Of a stretch of 64,000 bases of DNA, positions 14,805 to 21,830 are shown piece by piece. The DNA comes from a virus: positions 111,261 through 175,260 of IMG/VR virus record IMGVR_UViG_3300044977_000094; one strand, written 5' to 3'. Within the stretch, counting starts at the first letter, position 1. Every line of letters starts with the position of its first letter. Position numbers and translations under genes: made by a program. The notes beneath the pieces are model-generated. The model was not told the origin of the DNA, did no database searches, and saw nothing but the letters and a program-made list of their open reading frames with translations.

Positions 14805-15965
14805 TCAGCGAGACTGCGTAATCGCACGTCCGCCACCGGGCCTTCCCTGCATGCGGGTCCGCAAGCTCACTACATTGTCGACAGCCTTCGGAGCCGGATC
14901 TGAACCCGCATCCGGTGCCAATGACCGCATCAACACCGGATGCAAGCCGAGGTCATCTGCAGCCTGCAGCACCGACGGCGGCTCCCCATATCGGCGCACC
15001 AGCATCGCCCGCATCAACGCCGGCTGCTCAGCATGCACCGTTACGGGCTCCTGTGTCCGCCATCCCCGAGCGGCGATCTGCTTGTACAGACTGGTCTTCC
15101 TGTCGTCGTCGATCAGCCCAAGATGGCTCGCCCGCATGATGAACGCCTGGATCGACACCCCCCAGCGGCCCTTCAGTGCAGCCAGATCCCGCAGCGTGAA
15201 AACGCCCTCAAGGGCCTCGCGGGCCCGCTCCTGCGGGAAGAGGAACGCGCCCGCGAACCGGTGAGCCTCCTTCTCTGCATCCGCCGCCGACAGGCCGCGA
15301 CGTGCCGTGTGCAGGACCAGGTGCCCCAACTCGTGAGCGACGGTGAACCGCTGGCGATCACCACTGCCTGCGGCGAAGTAGCTGATCAGATAGGGGTCGT
15401 CCGCCCCACGCCAACAGGAGACGCCAGAGTGGCCGACGACGATCTCCTCGCCGTGCCCTTGGGCGTCGACCAGGACGAGCGGTACCACTGGGATCCCGGC
15501 ACGCTCGCACGTCCGGATCACATGGCGCAGCACACCGTCACGGCCAACGGCCAGCGCGTCACGGGTCTGCTCCGCCAGCGTCTCGATCATGTCGCCGTCA
15601 ATGTCGCCCTCGGCGCGGGGCAGCTGGAGACGCCGCACGCGAGTCTCCGCCAGCAGCCGGGCGGCCACGCGGTACGCCTCGCGGACGGTCGCCTCGACCC
15701 GCTTCACTTCTTTGGCTGACGCGCCGGCCCGCTTGCGGAAGGCCAGGGTGTCTGTGGGCAAGTCATCCGGATCGACGTCGAAGAAGGCCCGGGGGGTGCT
15801 GGTAGCAGCCGCCACCTTGGAGAGGAAGTCCTCCGTGGCCAGCTTGGTGTGCTTCTCGATGTAGTGGATGAGGGGCTGCGACACGCCTGCGATAGCTGCG
15901 AGCTCGTCCTGAGACAGGCCCATCAGCAGTCGCAGGGTGCGCAGCCGCTCGCCTGCATCAGGCAC
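14805..15965 (-). CDS. HTH-XRE / ImmA-IrrE zinc metallopeptidase fusion
   Basis: The GTG at 15965 overlaps the partner's stop by 8 nt, giving 386 residues. Residues 5-60 form an XRE domain (LSQDELAAIAGVSQPLIHYI). The peptidase has FTVAHELGHLVLH with the HELGH zinc motif at 211-215, and the third ligand region EKEAHRFAGAFLFP at 231-244. ImmA-type peptidases cleave repressors or other regulators. The HTH fusion suggests DNA-targeted or self-regulating proteolysis. Together with 15958-16572 it forms a compact two-gene accessory module. Confidence 0.85.
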   Translation of the reverse strand: MPDAGERLRTLRLLMGLSQDELAAIAGVSQPLIHYIEKHTKLATEDFLSKVAAATSTPRAFFDVDPDDLPTDTLAFRKRAGASAKEVKRVEATVREAYRVAARLLAETRVRRLQLPRAEGDIDGDMIETLAEQTRDALAVGRDGVLRHVIRTCERAGIPVVPLVLVDAQGHGEEIVVGHSGVSCWRGADDPYLISYFAAGSGDRQRFTVAHELGHLVLHTARRGLSAADAEKEAHRFAGAFLFPQERAREALEGVFTLRDLAALKGRWGVSIQAFIMRASHLGLIDDDRKTSLYKQIAARGWRTQEPVTVHAEQPALMRAMLVRRYGEPPSVLQAADDLGLHPVLMRSLAPDAGSDPAPKAVDNVVSLRTRMQGRPGGGRAITQSR

Positions 15966-16572
15966 CGGTGTCGCCCTCTTCGCGGCGCTCGTCGCTGTCG
16001 AGCTCGAAGGGGAGCACGAAGTCCTCGTCGTTCGGAATGAACTCGATCTTGGTGAGATCTTCGGCGCTGCGGGGGAGGGTGAAGTCGATGTCCGTCTTGG
16101 CGTTGCGTCCCAGGCTCCATGCGCCGACCGGGCGCACGATCCGAATGCTGAGTTCGCCGGTCTTCGTGTCGTTGGTCCACACGGCGAGGAGCCTGCTGGA
16201 CTCGACTCCGAATAGGTCGAGGGTGGGGTTGCGGTAGTAGCTGACGCGGGCCTGGTTTCGGCCGGGCGGCGGCGTGTCTGCGAACGGAGCCCCGTGCAGG
16301 ACGCGGATGAGCATGAGGCCGTTGGCGAGCAGGATGCGTCCGCTGACGGTCTTGCGCAGTTCCCAGCCGCCGAGGTCCTCGCTGGACAGAAGTCGACGGG
16401 CATGGTCCCGGGTGAGGTCGGTGCGGCCCTTGGTGTAGCCGTGGCCGTTCATCTTGTGCTTGTCGTAGTGCTCGTGAGCGACGAGGCGTCCCTTGTCCAG
16501 GGCGTCGTGGAGGGGGACGGCGAGGTCGGTGGTGGCCTCGGTGATGTACTGCGCATCAGCAGGTGTGAGCAT
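15958..16572 (-). CDS. Partner protein of HTH-ImmA module, unknown family
   Basis: The 204-residue protein starts at the ATG at 16572. The N-terminal half is helical (DALDKGRLVAHEHYDKHKMN); the second half is beta-rich (RNPTLDLFGVESSRLLAVWT and DFTLPRSAEDLTKIEFIPND) with an acidic C-terminus. It overlaps the protease gene and shares its promoter. I recognise no family; a substrate, inhibitor or effector of the peptidase is plausible. Confidence 0.6.
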   Translation of the reverse strand: MLTPADAQYITEATTDLAVPLHDALDKGRLVAHEHYDKHKMNGHGYTKGRTDLTRDHARRLLSSEDLGGWELRKTVSGRILLANGLMLIRVLHGAPFADTPPPGRNQARVSYYRNPTLDLFGVESSRLLAVWTNDTKTGELSIRIVRPVGAWSLGRNAKTDIDFTLPRSAEDLTKIEFIPNDEDFVLPFELDSDERREEGDTGA

Positions 16573-16575
16573 AGC

Positions 16576-16590
16576 GGTTATTTTATAACC
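16576..16590. promoter_or_regulatory. Palindrome GGTTAT-ttt-ATAACC
   Basis: A perfect AT-rich 6+6 dyad lies 4 bp upstream of the partner gene ATG. It overlaps the probable promoter or leader, so the HTH-ImmA protein likely binds here. Confidence 0.6.
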
Positions 16591-16650
16591 CCGAATTACA
16601 CACTCGCAAGGACCCGGGCGTGGCGTGTCCTGGTCCACCTTCCTGGAAGA

Positions 16651-16881
16651 ATGATCTCTATGCCTCCGCCTCGCCCGACCCCGGACCCGCAGCGTGCGAT
16701 CGAGCGCGCCAACGCGCGGATCCGGGCGTACCTGCGCGGCATCCCCGGACGCTCGCCGGCCACCACGGAGCAGCGCGCCGAGTACCACCGGCTCGTCGAC
16801 GCCTACCTCACCGCCGTCAACCAGCGGGACGAGGCCCGGCGGCGGGAGGGCGAGGACGACGGCGAGCCCGTCGCAGCCTGA
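16651..16881 (+). CDS. Small hypothetical protein (76 aa)
   Basis: The ATG at 16651 (or 16660) begins a Pro-rich lead followed by QRAIERANARIRAYLRGIPG and YHRLVDAYLTAVNQRDEARR, two predicted helices. It is typical of small Streptomyces orphan proteins. It is followed 26 bp downstream by another short gene on the same strand. Confidence 0.5.
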   Translation: MISMPPPRPTPDPQRAIERANARIRAYLRGIPGRSPATTEQRAEYHRLVDAYLTAVNQRDEARRREGEDDGEPVAA

Positions 16882-16907
16882 CCAGCACTCGCACGTATGC
16901 TCGGGCC

Positions 16908-17153
16908 GTGCCCGATGACCAGCCACTCCCCGAAGACCTCGTCGACCTCCAGCGCGCAGTGTTCGCAGCCCAAGAAGCCCTCAGGGCATACGACGGCGAC
17001 GACCCCCAGCAGCGCGAAGCCCTCCGCCAAGCCGAACGCGAAGCCGTCCTCGCCCTCAACCGGCACCCCGGCTACCTCGCCGCCCGCCAAGGCGGCGGCG
17101 ACTGGCAAGACCTCTGGGAAGCCGCCGGACGACCCCGCACCGTCCCCAAGTAG
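16908..17153 (+). CDS. Small hypothetical protein (81 aa)
   Basis: GTG start at 16908. The product is acidic and helical (LPEDLVDLQRAVFAAQEALR) with a C-terminal GDWQDLWEAAGRP. It probably forms an operon with the preceding gene. No family recognised. Confidence 0.5.
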   Translation: MPDDQPLPEDLVDLQRAVFAAQEALRAYDGDDPQQREALRQAEREAVLALNRHPGYLAARQGGGDWQDLWEAAGRPRTVPK

Positions 17154-17170
17154 CCCCGAACGCACGAAAG

Positions 17171-17208
17171 CGCCCCGCTCCGCCGCCGTAAGGCAGCAGA
17201 GCGGGGCG
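17171..17208. terminator. Bidirectional hairpin between accessory and late regions
   Basis: CGCCCCGCTC/GAGCGGGGCG 10-bp perfect stem with an 18-nt loop, between convergent transcription units. It marks the end of the leftward late operon after the endolysin gene. Confidence 0.65.
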
Positions 17209-17279
17209 ATCCATGTGCAGCCACGGGCCCGATGCCCGCGCGGGGGCCGGACAGCATGGCGACAAGCAGGGGGGATGGG

Positions 17280-18170
17280 TCAGCCCTTCGGGACCTGCAG
17301 GCCGTCCCAGGACTCCTTCCCCGGCGGCCACTTCAGGGCGTCGCCGGTCCAGCCGAGGTTGTGGCGCCGCGAGAACTCCGCCTGCCACGCCTCGTACGAG
17401 TTCACGTCCCCGGTCCCGATGACGTCCTTGCCCAGACTCGACCGGTACTTGTCACAGCCCTCCGCGACCAGCCGCGCATGCATCCGGCCCACCACGGGCG
17501 ACACCCGGCCCATCGTGAACCACGCCGCGCCCGGAAACGGCTCATACGACGGGGCCGGGGCGGGCTTCGGCGCCGGAGGCTTCGGAACCTTCGCCGACGC
17601 CCACGCCCGCAACGCAGCCGCGCTAGCCGCCGCCGACACATCCTGATCCACCCCACCAGCAACCGCCCACTGATGGAACATCCACGGATGCTCAATCCCC
17701 GGCTCACCAGCAGGCAGACCCGTCGTCGCGATCCACAGGAAATCCCCGCAGTCCGACGTCGTATCCACGTTCAACCAGTAGTCCTTGTTGCAGTACAAGC
17801 CCGTCTGGTGCTGCGGCTGCTTGCCCCGCACATACGCCAACCACGCGCCCTTGAACACAGCCTGCGCCGGCTTCGGCACCGCGAGGTTCGCCGCGTCGTA
17901 GCCCTCCCAGTCCAGACACAACACCTCACCCGCCGTCGGCTGCGCCACCGACAGGAAGTGATCCGCCTCCGCCGCCGGCGAGTTCGCCATATCCGGGTAG
18001 TGATACAGCCCCACAACCAGACCGGCCGCCGCGGCGTGCGCGCGCTGCTGCTGCCACAGCGGATTGACGTAGGTCAGGCCCTGCGTGACCTTGATGAAGG
18101 CAAACGACAGGCCCGACGTGCTCGGGGTGGGCGACTGGTACGACGCCCAGTCCTGGCCGTTGACGGTCAT
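17280..18170 (-). CDS. GH25 muramidase endolysin
   Basis: The 296-residue protein begins MTVNGQDWASYQSPTPS (catalytic-face Asp7). It continues with FAFIKVTQG, GLYHYPD, and VLCLDWEGYD with the acid pair D87/E89, the pattern of glycosyl hydrolase family 25 lysozymes. Residues 200-215 are a Pro/Lys linker, and the last 75 residues (RVSPVVGRMHARLVAEGC, NSYEAWQAEFSRRHNLGW) form a wall-binding-like domain. There is no signal peptide, so a holin is required. It is the last gene of the late operon. Confidence 0.9.
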   Translation of the reverse strand: MTVNGQDWASYQSPTPSTSGLSFAFIKVTQGLTYVNPLWQQQRAHAAAAGLVVGLYHYPDMANSPAAEADHFLSVAQPTAGEVLCLDWEGYDAANLAVPKPAQAVFKGAWLAYVRGKQPQHQTGLYCNKDYWLNVDTTSDCGDFLWIATTGLPAGEPGIEHPWMFHQWAVAGGVDQDVSAAASAAALRAWASAKVPKPPAPKPAPAPSYEPFPGAAWFTMGRVSPVVGRMHARLVAEGCDKYRSSLGKDVIGTGDVNSYEAWQAEFSRRHNLGWTGDALKWPPGKESWDGLQVPKG

Positions 18171-18182
18171 GGTGCGCTCCTG

Positions 18183-18581
18183 TCAGACCGCGGCGGGCGG
18201 TGCGGGGATCGGCGCCGGCCCCGGTGCCGGCTGCGGGACGAGAGACGCCGTCGGAGTCACGTGGATGCGCAGGACCAGCGACAGCACGGCCACGACGACA
18301 GCGTTCAGCGAGCTGACCTCCCCGGTCGTGACGTGAGGCACACCGAAGGCCATCAGGACCGTGGCCACGGCCGACAGCGCACCGGTCAGCGCCGCCACCG
18401 GGAACGGGCGCACGCTCACCGCCGCGACAAGCGCCAGGACCGCGGTGGTCACCGCCTCCAGCGCGCCGGTCTGGCCAGCCGTGAGACTGAAGCCGAGGCC
18501 CACGACGAGGGCCAGCAGGGACTGCACCAGGCCGGTGATCAGCACCGGCTCAGTTCGGATGGTGTTGACGATTCTGCTCAT
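18183..18581 (-). CDS. Multi-pass membrane protein, holin candidate
   Basis: The 132-residue product (ATG at 18581, GGTGAGGGTCCC region upstream) has about three hydrophobic segments (PVLITGLVQSLLALVVGLGF, EAVTTAVLALVAAVSV, NAVVVAVLSLVLRI) and a Pro/Ala-rich tail. It is placed between the C1 protease and endolysin genes, so a holin or holin-accessory role is likely. Confidence 0.6.
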   Translation of the reverse strand: MSRIVNTIRTEPVLITGLVQSLLALVVGLGFSLTAGQTGALEAVTTAVLALVAAVSVRPFPVAALTGALSAVATVLMAFGVPHVTTGEVSSLNAVVVAVLSLVLRIHVTPTASLVPQPAPGPAPIPAPPAAV

Positions 18582-18594
18582 GGTGAGGGTCCCT

Positions 18595-19425
18595 TCAGGC
18601 CGCGAGGATGAGCTGCTTGTAGTCCGCATAGGCGCCGAGGAGCGCCAGCGTGGACAGGTGGATCCGGTACGAGCCGTGATCGCCCCACGACTCCGACCAG
18701 GAGTTACGGACGCGCACGTGGGACTTGTCGCCGTCGATCCGGCCGAGCAACCCGGTCGTCAGGCGCTCCACGGCGGTGATGCAGGTCTCGTGACCGCCGG
18801 CCACGCCGGAGGCGATCGCCCGCTCCAGCGCCGCGATACCGCCGTCGCCGTCGACGAATCCCAGGGAGTCGGGCTCCATCCACGCCTCGAACCAGGGCAG
18901 GCCCACCATGACGGTGCCCCCCTGGAGCAACGAGACGACGTTGCGTATCCCGGAGGCGGTCTTGTGACCTGAGGCCAGGCCCTTCTTCTCCAGCTCCGTG
19001 CACACGTACAGGCCGGTGCTGCCGCAGTCGGTCGGCGGCCACTCCTGTGCCGGGTCGCCGGTCTGGTCGGTGACGTCGTGGTACAGCTTGATCGCGAACT
19101 TCTCGCCGCCGACGCTGTCAGTGGTCGACAGGCCGATCTGCGGGAGCGCCGCGGCTCCATGGAGGGCGGCGTACCGCTCTGCCACGTGTGCGGTGCCGGA
19201 GTTGCAGGTGCAGGATCCGAGCGCGTCGACCTTCGCCGCTCCGGGGACCAGGGCCGAGGTGTCGATGCCCTGTGCCAGGAGATCCTCCTGGTCCAGGACC
19301 GGGATCGGGGACTCGTGGTCGACCTCGCGCAGCGTCTCGCCGCGGTGCAGGTGCATGCGGTCCAGGCGCATCGGCATCGGTGCCGCGTGCCGGCCGAACT
19401 TGGTGGGGGTGATGCCTTCGTACAT
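18595..19425 (-). CDS. Papain-like C1 cysteine peptidase
   Basis: The 276-residue protein has VDALGSCTCNSGTAH with the predicted nucleophile C72, GGHETC with H212, and VRVRNSWSESWGDHGSY with N241, in the order and spacing of bacterial papain-fold peptidases. There is no signal peptide. Its place among lysis genes suggests attack on host envelope or processing of lysis/virion proteins. C1 peptidases do occur in actinophages, but their role is not settled. Confidence 0.85.
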   Translation of the reverse strand: MYEGITPTKFGRHAAPMPMRLDRMHLHRGETLREVDHESPIPVLDQEDLLAQGIDTSALVPGAAKVDALGSCTCNSGTAHVAERYAALHGAAALPQIGLSTTDSVGGEKFAIKLYHDVTDQTGDPAQEWPPTDCGSTGLYVCTELEKKGLASGHKTASGIRNVVSLLQGGTVMVGLPWFEAWMEPDSLGFVDGDGGIAALERAIASGVAGGHETCITAVERLTTGLLGRIDGDKSHVRVRNSWSESWGDHGSYRIHLSTLALLGAYADYKQLILAA

Positions 19426-19447
19426 GGGCCCCTCCGGGCATGGGAAA

Positions 19448-19466
19448 GCCCCCGACTCGCGGGGGC
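19448..19466. terminator. Hairpin between iron-permease-like and C1 genes
   Basis: GCCCCCG/CGGGGGC 7-bp stem, 5-nt loop. It may attenuate late transcription before the C1 peptidase. Confidence 0.45.
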
Positions 19467-19488
19467 GTGAGTGGTGGAGCGGAGGTGC

Positions 19489-19947
19489 TCAGGCGTCTGC
19501 GGGATCCACATGAACGGAGGCCGCGACGTTCACCTGTACAGGTGCGGTCTGCTGCTCGATGACGGCGAGGCGCTCGGTCAGCGCGGTCAGCTGCTCGGCC
19601 AGGGATGCGAGGGTGGCCAGCTCCTGGCGCTCGTCGGCGAGGCTCTCGTCGGTGCTGGCCCCGATGTGCTGCAGGAGCAGTTCGAGGCTGCGCTCCTGCC
19701 GGTTGTTGCTCGCCGCGATCAGGAAGCCGATGAACAGCTCCAGGATGGTCGTCACGGTGTTCAGCGGGAAGTTCCAGCTGTTCGACGTGAACCAGACCGG
19801 CAGGAAGCTGGACTTGGCGATGACCGGGCCAAGCAGCGTCCACGCCACCAGCAGCACGAACCAGATCCCGATGTTCTGCGGTGTGCCGATGGCGTACGAG
19901 ACGCGGTCGGCGGCGTCGACGAAGCGGTCGATCAGGCGACGGCTCAT
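19489..19947 (-). CDS. Low-affinity iron permease-like membrane protein
   Basis: The 152-residue protein has IGTPQNIGIWFVLLVAWTLL, then WNFPLNTVTTILELFIGFLI and AASNNRQERSLELLLQHI, the signature arrangement I associate with the low-affinity iron permease family. It has two hydrophobic segments and a coiled-coil tail. In a lysis cassette it may act as a holin/antiholin-type membrane protein rather than a transporter; this is inference. Confidence 0.65.
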   Translation of the reverse strand: MSRRLIDRFVDAADRVSYAIGTPQNIGIWFVLLVAWTLLGPVIAKSSFLPVWFTSNSWNFPLNTVTTILELFIGFLIAASNNRQERSLELLLQHIGASTDESLADERQELATLASLAEQLTALTERLAVIEQQTAPVQVNVAASVHVDPADA

Positions 19948-20381
19948 GCAGCACTCCCGGGCAGGAACAGGCCGCACAGCAGCACGGCGATGAAAATCGC
20001 GGCCAGGACCGCGCCGGTCTCGACCAGAGCGCGCAGTGGACGCCGATTGGGTCGCATCAGCGCCACCGCGACGCCGATCCCGATGCAGATGACCACCGAG
20101 GCGCCGATCGCCAGCGGGCCCGTATCGAACGCGTACGGCAGCGCCGGCAGCGCCGCCCCGAGGCCCGTGGCGAGGCCCATCACGCAGGACGCGCCGAAGC
20201 CGTTGTCGCTCTCGCTGAGCCACTCCCCGCCCGCCATCGACAAGGCAGAGCTGATCGCACCCGACACAGCCGCCGGGAAGATCAGATCGCGGTGGCCCAA
20301 CAGGTAGAGCACGACGCCGAGCAGCGACATCATGCCGTCGGACAGCCCGAATATCGCCGGGCGAACGAGCCGCTGCTTCAA
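19944..20381 (-). CDS. VIT1/CCC1-like membrane protein
   Basis: The TTG at 20381 overlaps the HNH stop (TTGA), giving 145 residues. Its FGLSDGMMSLLGVVLYLLGH and SGAISSALSMAGGEWLSES match the first two helices and the metal-site region of VIT1/CCC1 iron/manganese transporters. Four to five membrane segments are predicted. It is shorter than chromosomal VIT proteins (about 230 residues). It lies directly upstream of another iron-transport-like membrane gene. Confidence 0.65.
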   Translation of the reverse strand: MKQRLVRPAIFGLSDGMMSLLGVVLYLLGHRDLIFPAAVSGAISSALSMAGGEWLSESDNGFGASCVMGLATGLGAALPALPYAFDTGPLAIGASVVICIGIGVAVALMRPNRRPLRALVETGAVLAAIFIAVLLCGLFLPGSAA

Positions 20382-20830
20382 GAGATCAGACCCCTGACGT
20401 ACCTGGACGCCTCGTAGTCCGACGCCGCGGCTACGTGCACGCCTCCGTGGCCGCGGTGGCAGGCCCGGCACAGCCACTGCAGGTTGTCCGCGGACTCGAC
20501 CCACGCACCGACCTGGTTCGGGTCGCTGATGCCGGGATAGTCCCGCTCCAGCCACGCCAGGTCCACGCCGTTCTGCAGGCTGAACTCGACGTGTGAGTGG
20601 TGCAGTTCAAGCGGCGCGCTCAGGTCGCACTCGGAGAAGTCGCCGCGGGCCACGCCCATGGCGCACTTGGCGGTGGCCTTGGTGCGGCGCCGGTACGCCT
20701 CGAAGTCGCGGTAGTGCGGATCGTCCTGCCGCGCCGGGTGCTCCGGGTAGTGCATGACGTAGTGGTGGGCCTGGGCCTGCTCGTGCGCAGCGACCTGGTG
20801 TCCAGGGTGCCCCGACAGGTCGTCGGTCAC
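20378..20830 (-). CDS. HNH-type endonuclease/zinc protein
   Basis: The GTG at 20830 follows GGAGG and gives 150 residues. CDLSAPLELHHSHVEFSLQN and NLQWLCRACHRGHGGVH form an HNH motif with paired Cys ligands. Free-standing HNH genes in phages are packaging-linked or homing endonucleases. This one is embedded in the lysis operon and overlaps both neighbours, so it is part of the operon rather than a recent insertion. Confidence 0.75.
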   Translation of the reverse strand: MTDDLSGHPGHQVAAHEQAQAHHYVMHYPEHPARQDDPHYRDFEAYRRRTKATAKCAMGVARGDFSECDLSAPLELHHSHVEFSLQNGVDLAWLERDYPGISDPNQVGAWVESADNLQWLCRACHRGHGGVHVAAASDYEASRYVRGLIS

Positions 20831-21222
20831 GGAGTCCTCCGGTTGCGAGGGGCGCGCGTGCGGTGCGCGCCGGGAGTGGAAGGGCCGTCGTCGGGCGGAT
20901 CGTTCTCGTGCTTGATCTGGATGCGGAGGATGAGCACGACGCGCCAGACGATGACGATGGGCACGAGCCCGAAGGAGATGACGGAGAACCACGCGAACAG
21001 GGGCGTATCAGCCGAGCTGACGCCCAGCGCGTGGTGGATGACGGAGGGCAGCAGCGTCAGCGCCAGTGCGCTGTCCATCGCCAAGGCGTTGCGCCCTATG
21101 GCCGAGCGCCACCACGGGGCGACCGCCCACAGGACGAGGATGGCCCCGACGGCGGCACAGAATGTGGCGATGACCTCGATGGTCGTGGTGTGGACGATGA
21201 CGTCCAGGGTCCCCGGGCTCAC
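20827..21222 (-). CDS. Phage holin-like protein
   Basis: The GTG at 21222 follows GGGAGGGGACC, giving 131 residues; an upstream TTG at 21252 is weaker. Three hydrophobic helices are visible (IATFCAAVGAILVLWAVAPW, ALALTLLPSVIHHALG, PLFAWFSVISFGLVPIVIVW) with a charged C-terminus, the layout of the actinophage putative holin family. Most likely holin of the cassette. Confidence 0.65.
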   Translation of the reverse strand: MSPGTLDVIVHTTTIEVIATFCAAVGAILVLWAVAPWWRSAIGRNALAMDSALALTLLPSVIHHALGVSSADTPLFAWFSVISFGLVPIVIVWRVVLILRIQIKHENDPPDDGPSTPGAHRTRAPRNRRTP

Positions 21223-21248
21223 GGTCCCCTCCCGAATGGTGACGCTGG

Positions 21249-21494
21249 TCAACGTGGCGGAAGACCGAACAACTCGCCGATTGACTCGCTGAAGTGGTTA
21301 CGGCGCCGGATACGGCGCAAGTGCTCGGCGGTCGTCGATACCTGCACACGCAGGCCCTCGGCCTCGCGGAGAGCCGACGACGCCCGGACCATCGCCGCCG
21401 AGGCGTCGCGCTGGCCCTCCGTCACCCTGCGCTCCAAGCACACGCCCTGCGGCCTACGAAGCGGGTGGCGGAGGTAGTGGACCCAGCGGTGCAC
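21249..21494 (-). CDS. Small basic helical protein (81 aa)
   Basis: The GTG at 21494 is preceded by GAGGTGA and overlaps the 3' end of the upstream gene by 41 nt. The product (SALREAEGLRVQVSTTAEHL, then RRIRRRNHFSESIGELF) is a basic amphipathic helix. Similar short proteins sit upstream of actinophage holins; function unknown. Confidence 0.55.
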   Translation of the reverse strand: MHRWVHYLRHPLRRPQGVCLERRVTEGQRDASAAMVRASSALREAEGLRVQVSTTAEHLRRIRRRNHFSESIGELFGLPPR

Positions 21495-21804
21495 CGGCCG
21501 TCACCTCCCGCCCAGATGGCGAAGGGAGCGCGGAGAGCAGATGGACGGCAGTGCGTGACAGCTCCAGGAGCTCCATCGTCGACTCCTGCGACTGTGCTCG
21601 GGCCGCTGCCTCGCGTTCGGCCACCACGCGCCAGGTGTCGCGCTCGGCTGAGATCTCTCTTATCCGCAGCTCGCGGTCCTCGCGGAGGTCTTCGACCTGG
21701 CGGCGGGGCACGAGCCGGCCGGTGAGGATGAGCAGGATGACCACCGCCAGGATCGTGGCGGCGCTGAGCTGGAGGAAACCGGCTTGGTCCCAGAGTTCTT
21801 CCAC
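21454..21804 (-). CDS. Single-pass membrane protein with coiled coil
   Basis: The GTG at 21804 gives 116 residues: one N-terminal membrane helix (FLQLSAATILAVVILLILTG) followed by a charged coiled coil (RRQVEDLREDRELRIREISA and WRVVAEREAAARAQSQE). This layout resembles spanin-like or holin-accessory proteins near tailspike genes. Function inferred only from position. Confidence 0.6.
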   Translation of the reverse strand: MEELWDQAGFLQLSAATILAVVILLILTGRLVPRRQVEDLREDRELRIREISAERDTWRVVAEREAAARAQSQESTMELLELSRTAVHLLSALPSPSGREVTAGAPLGPLPPPPAS

Positions 21805-21830
21805 GGGCGGTCCCTCTCGCGGCTGTTGGG

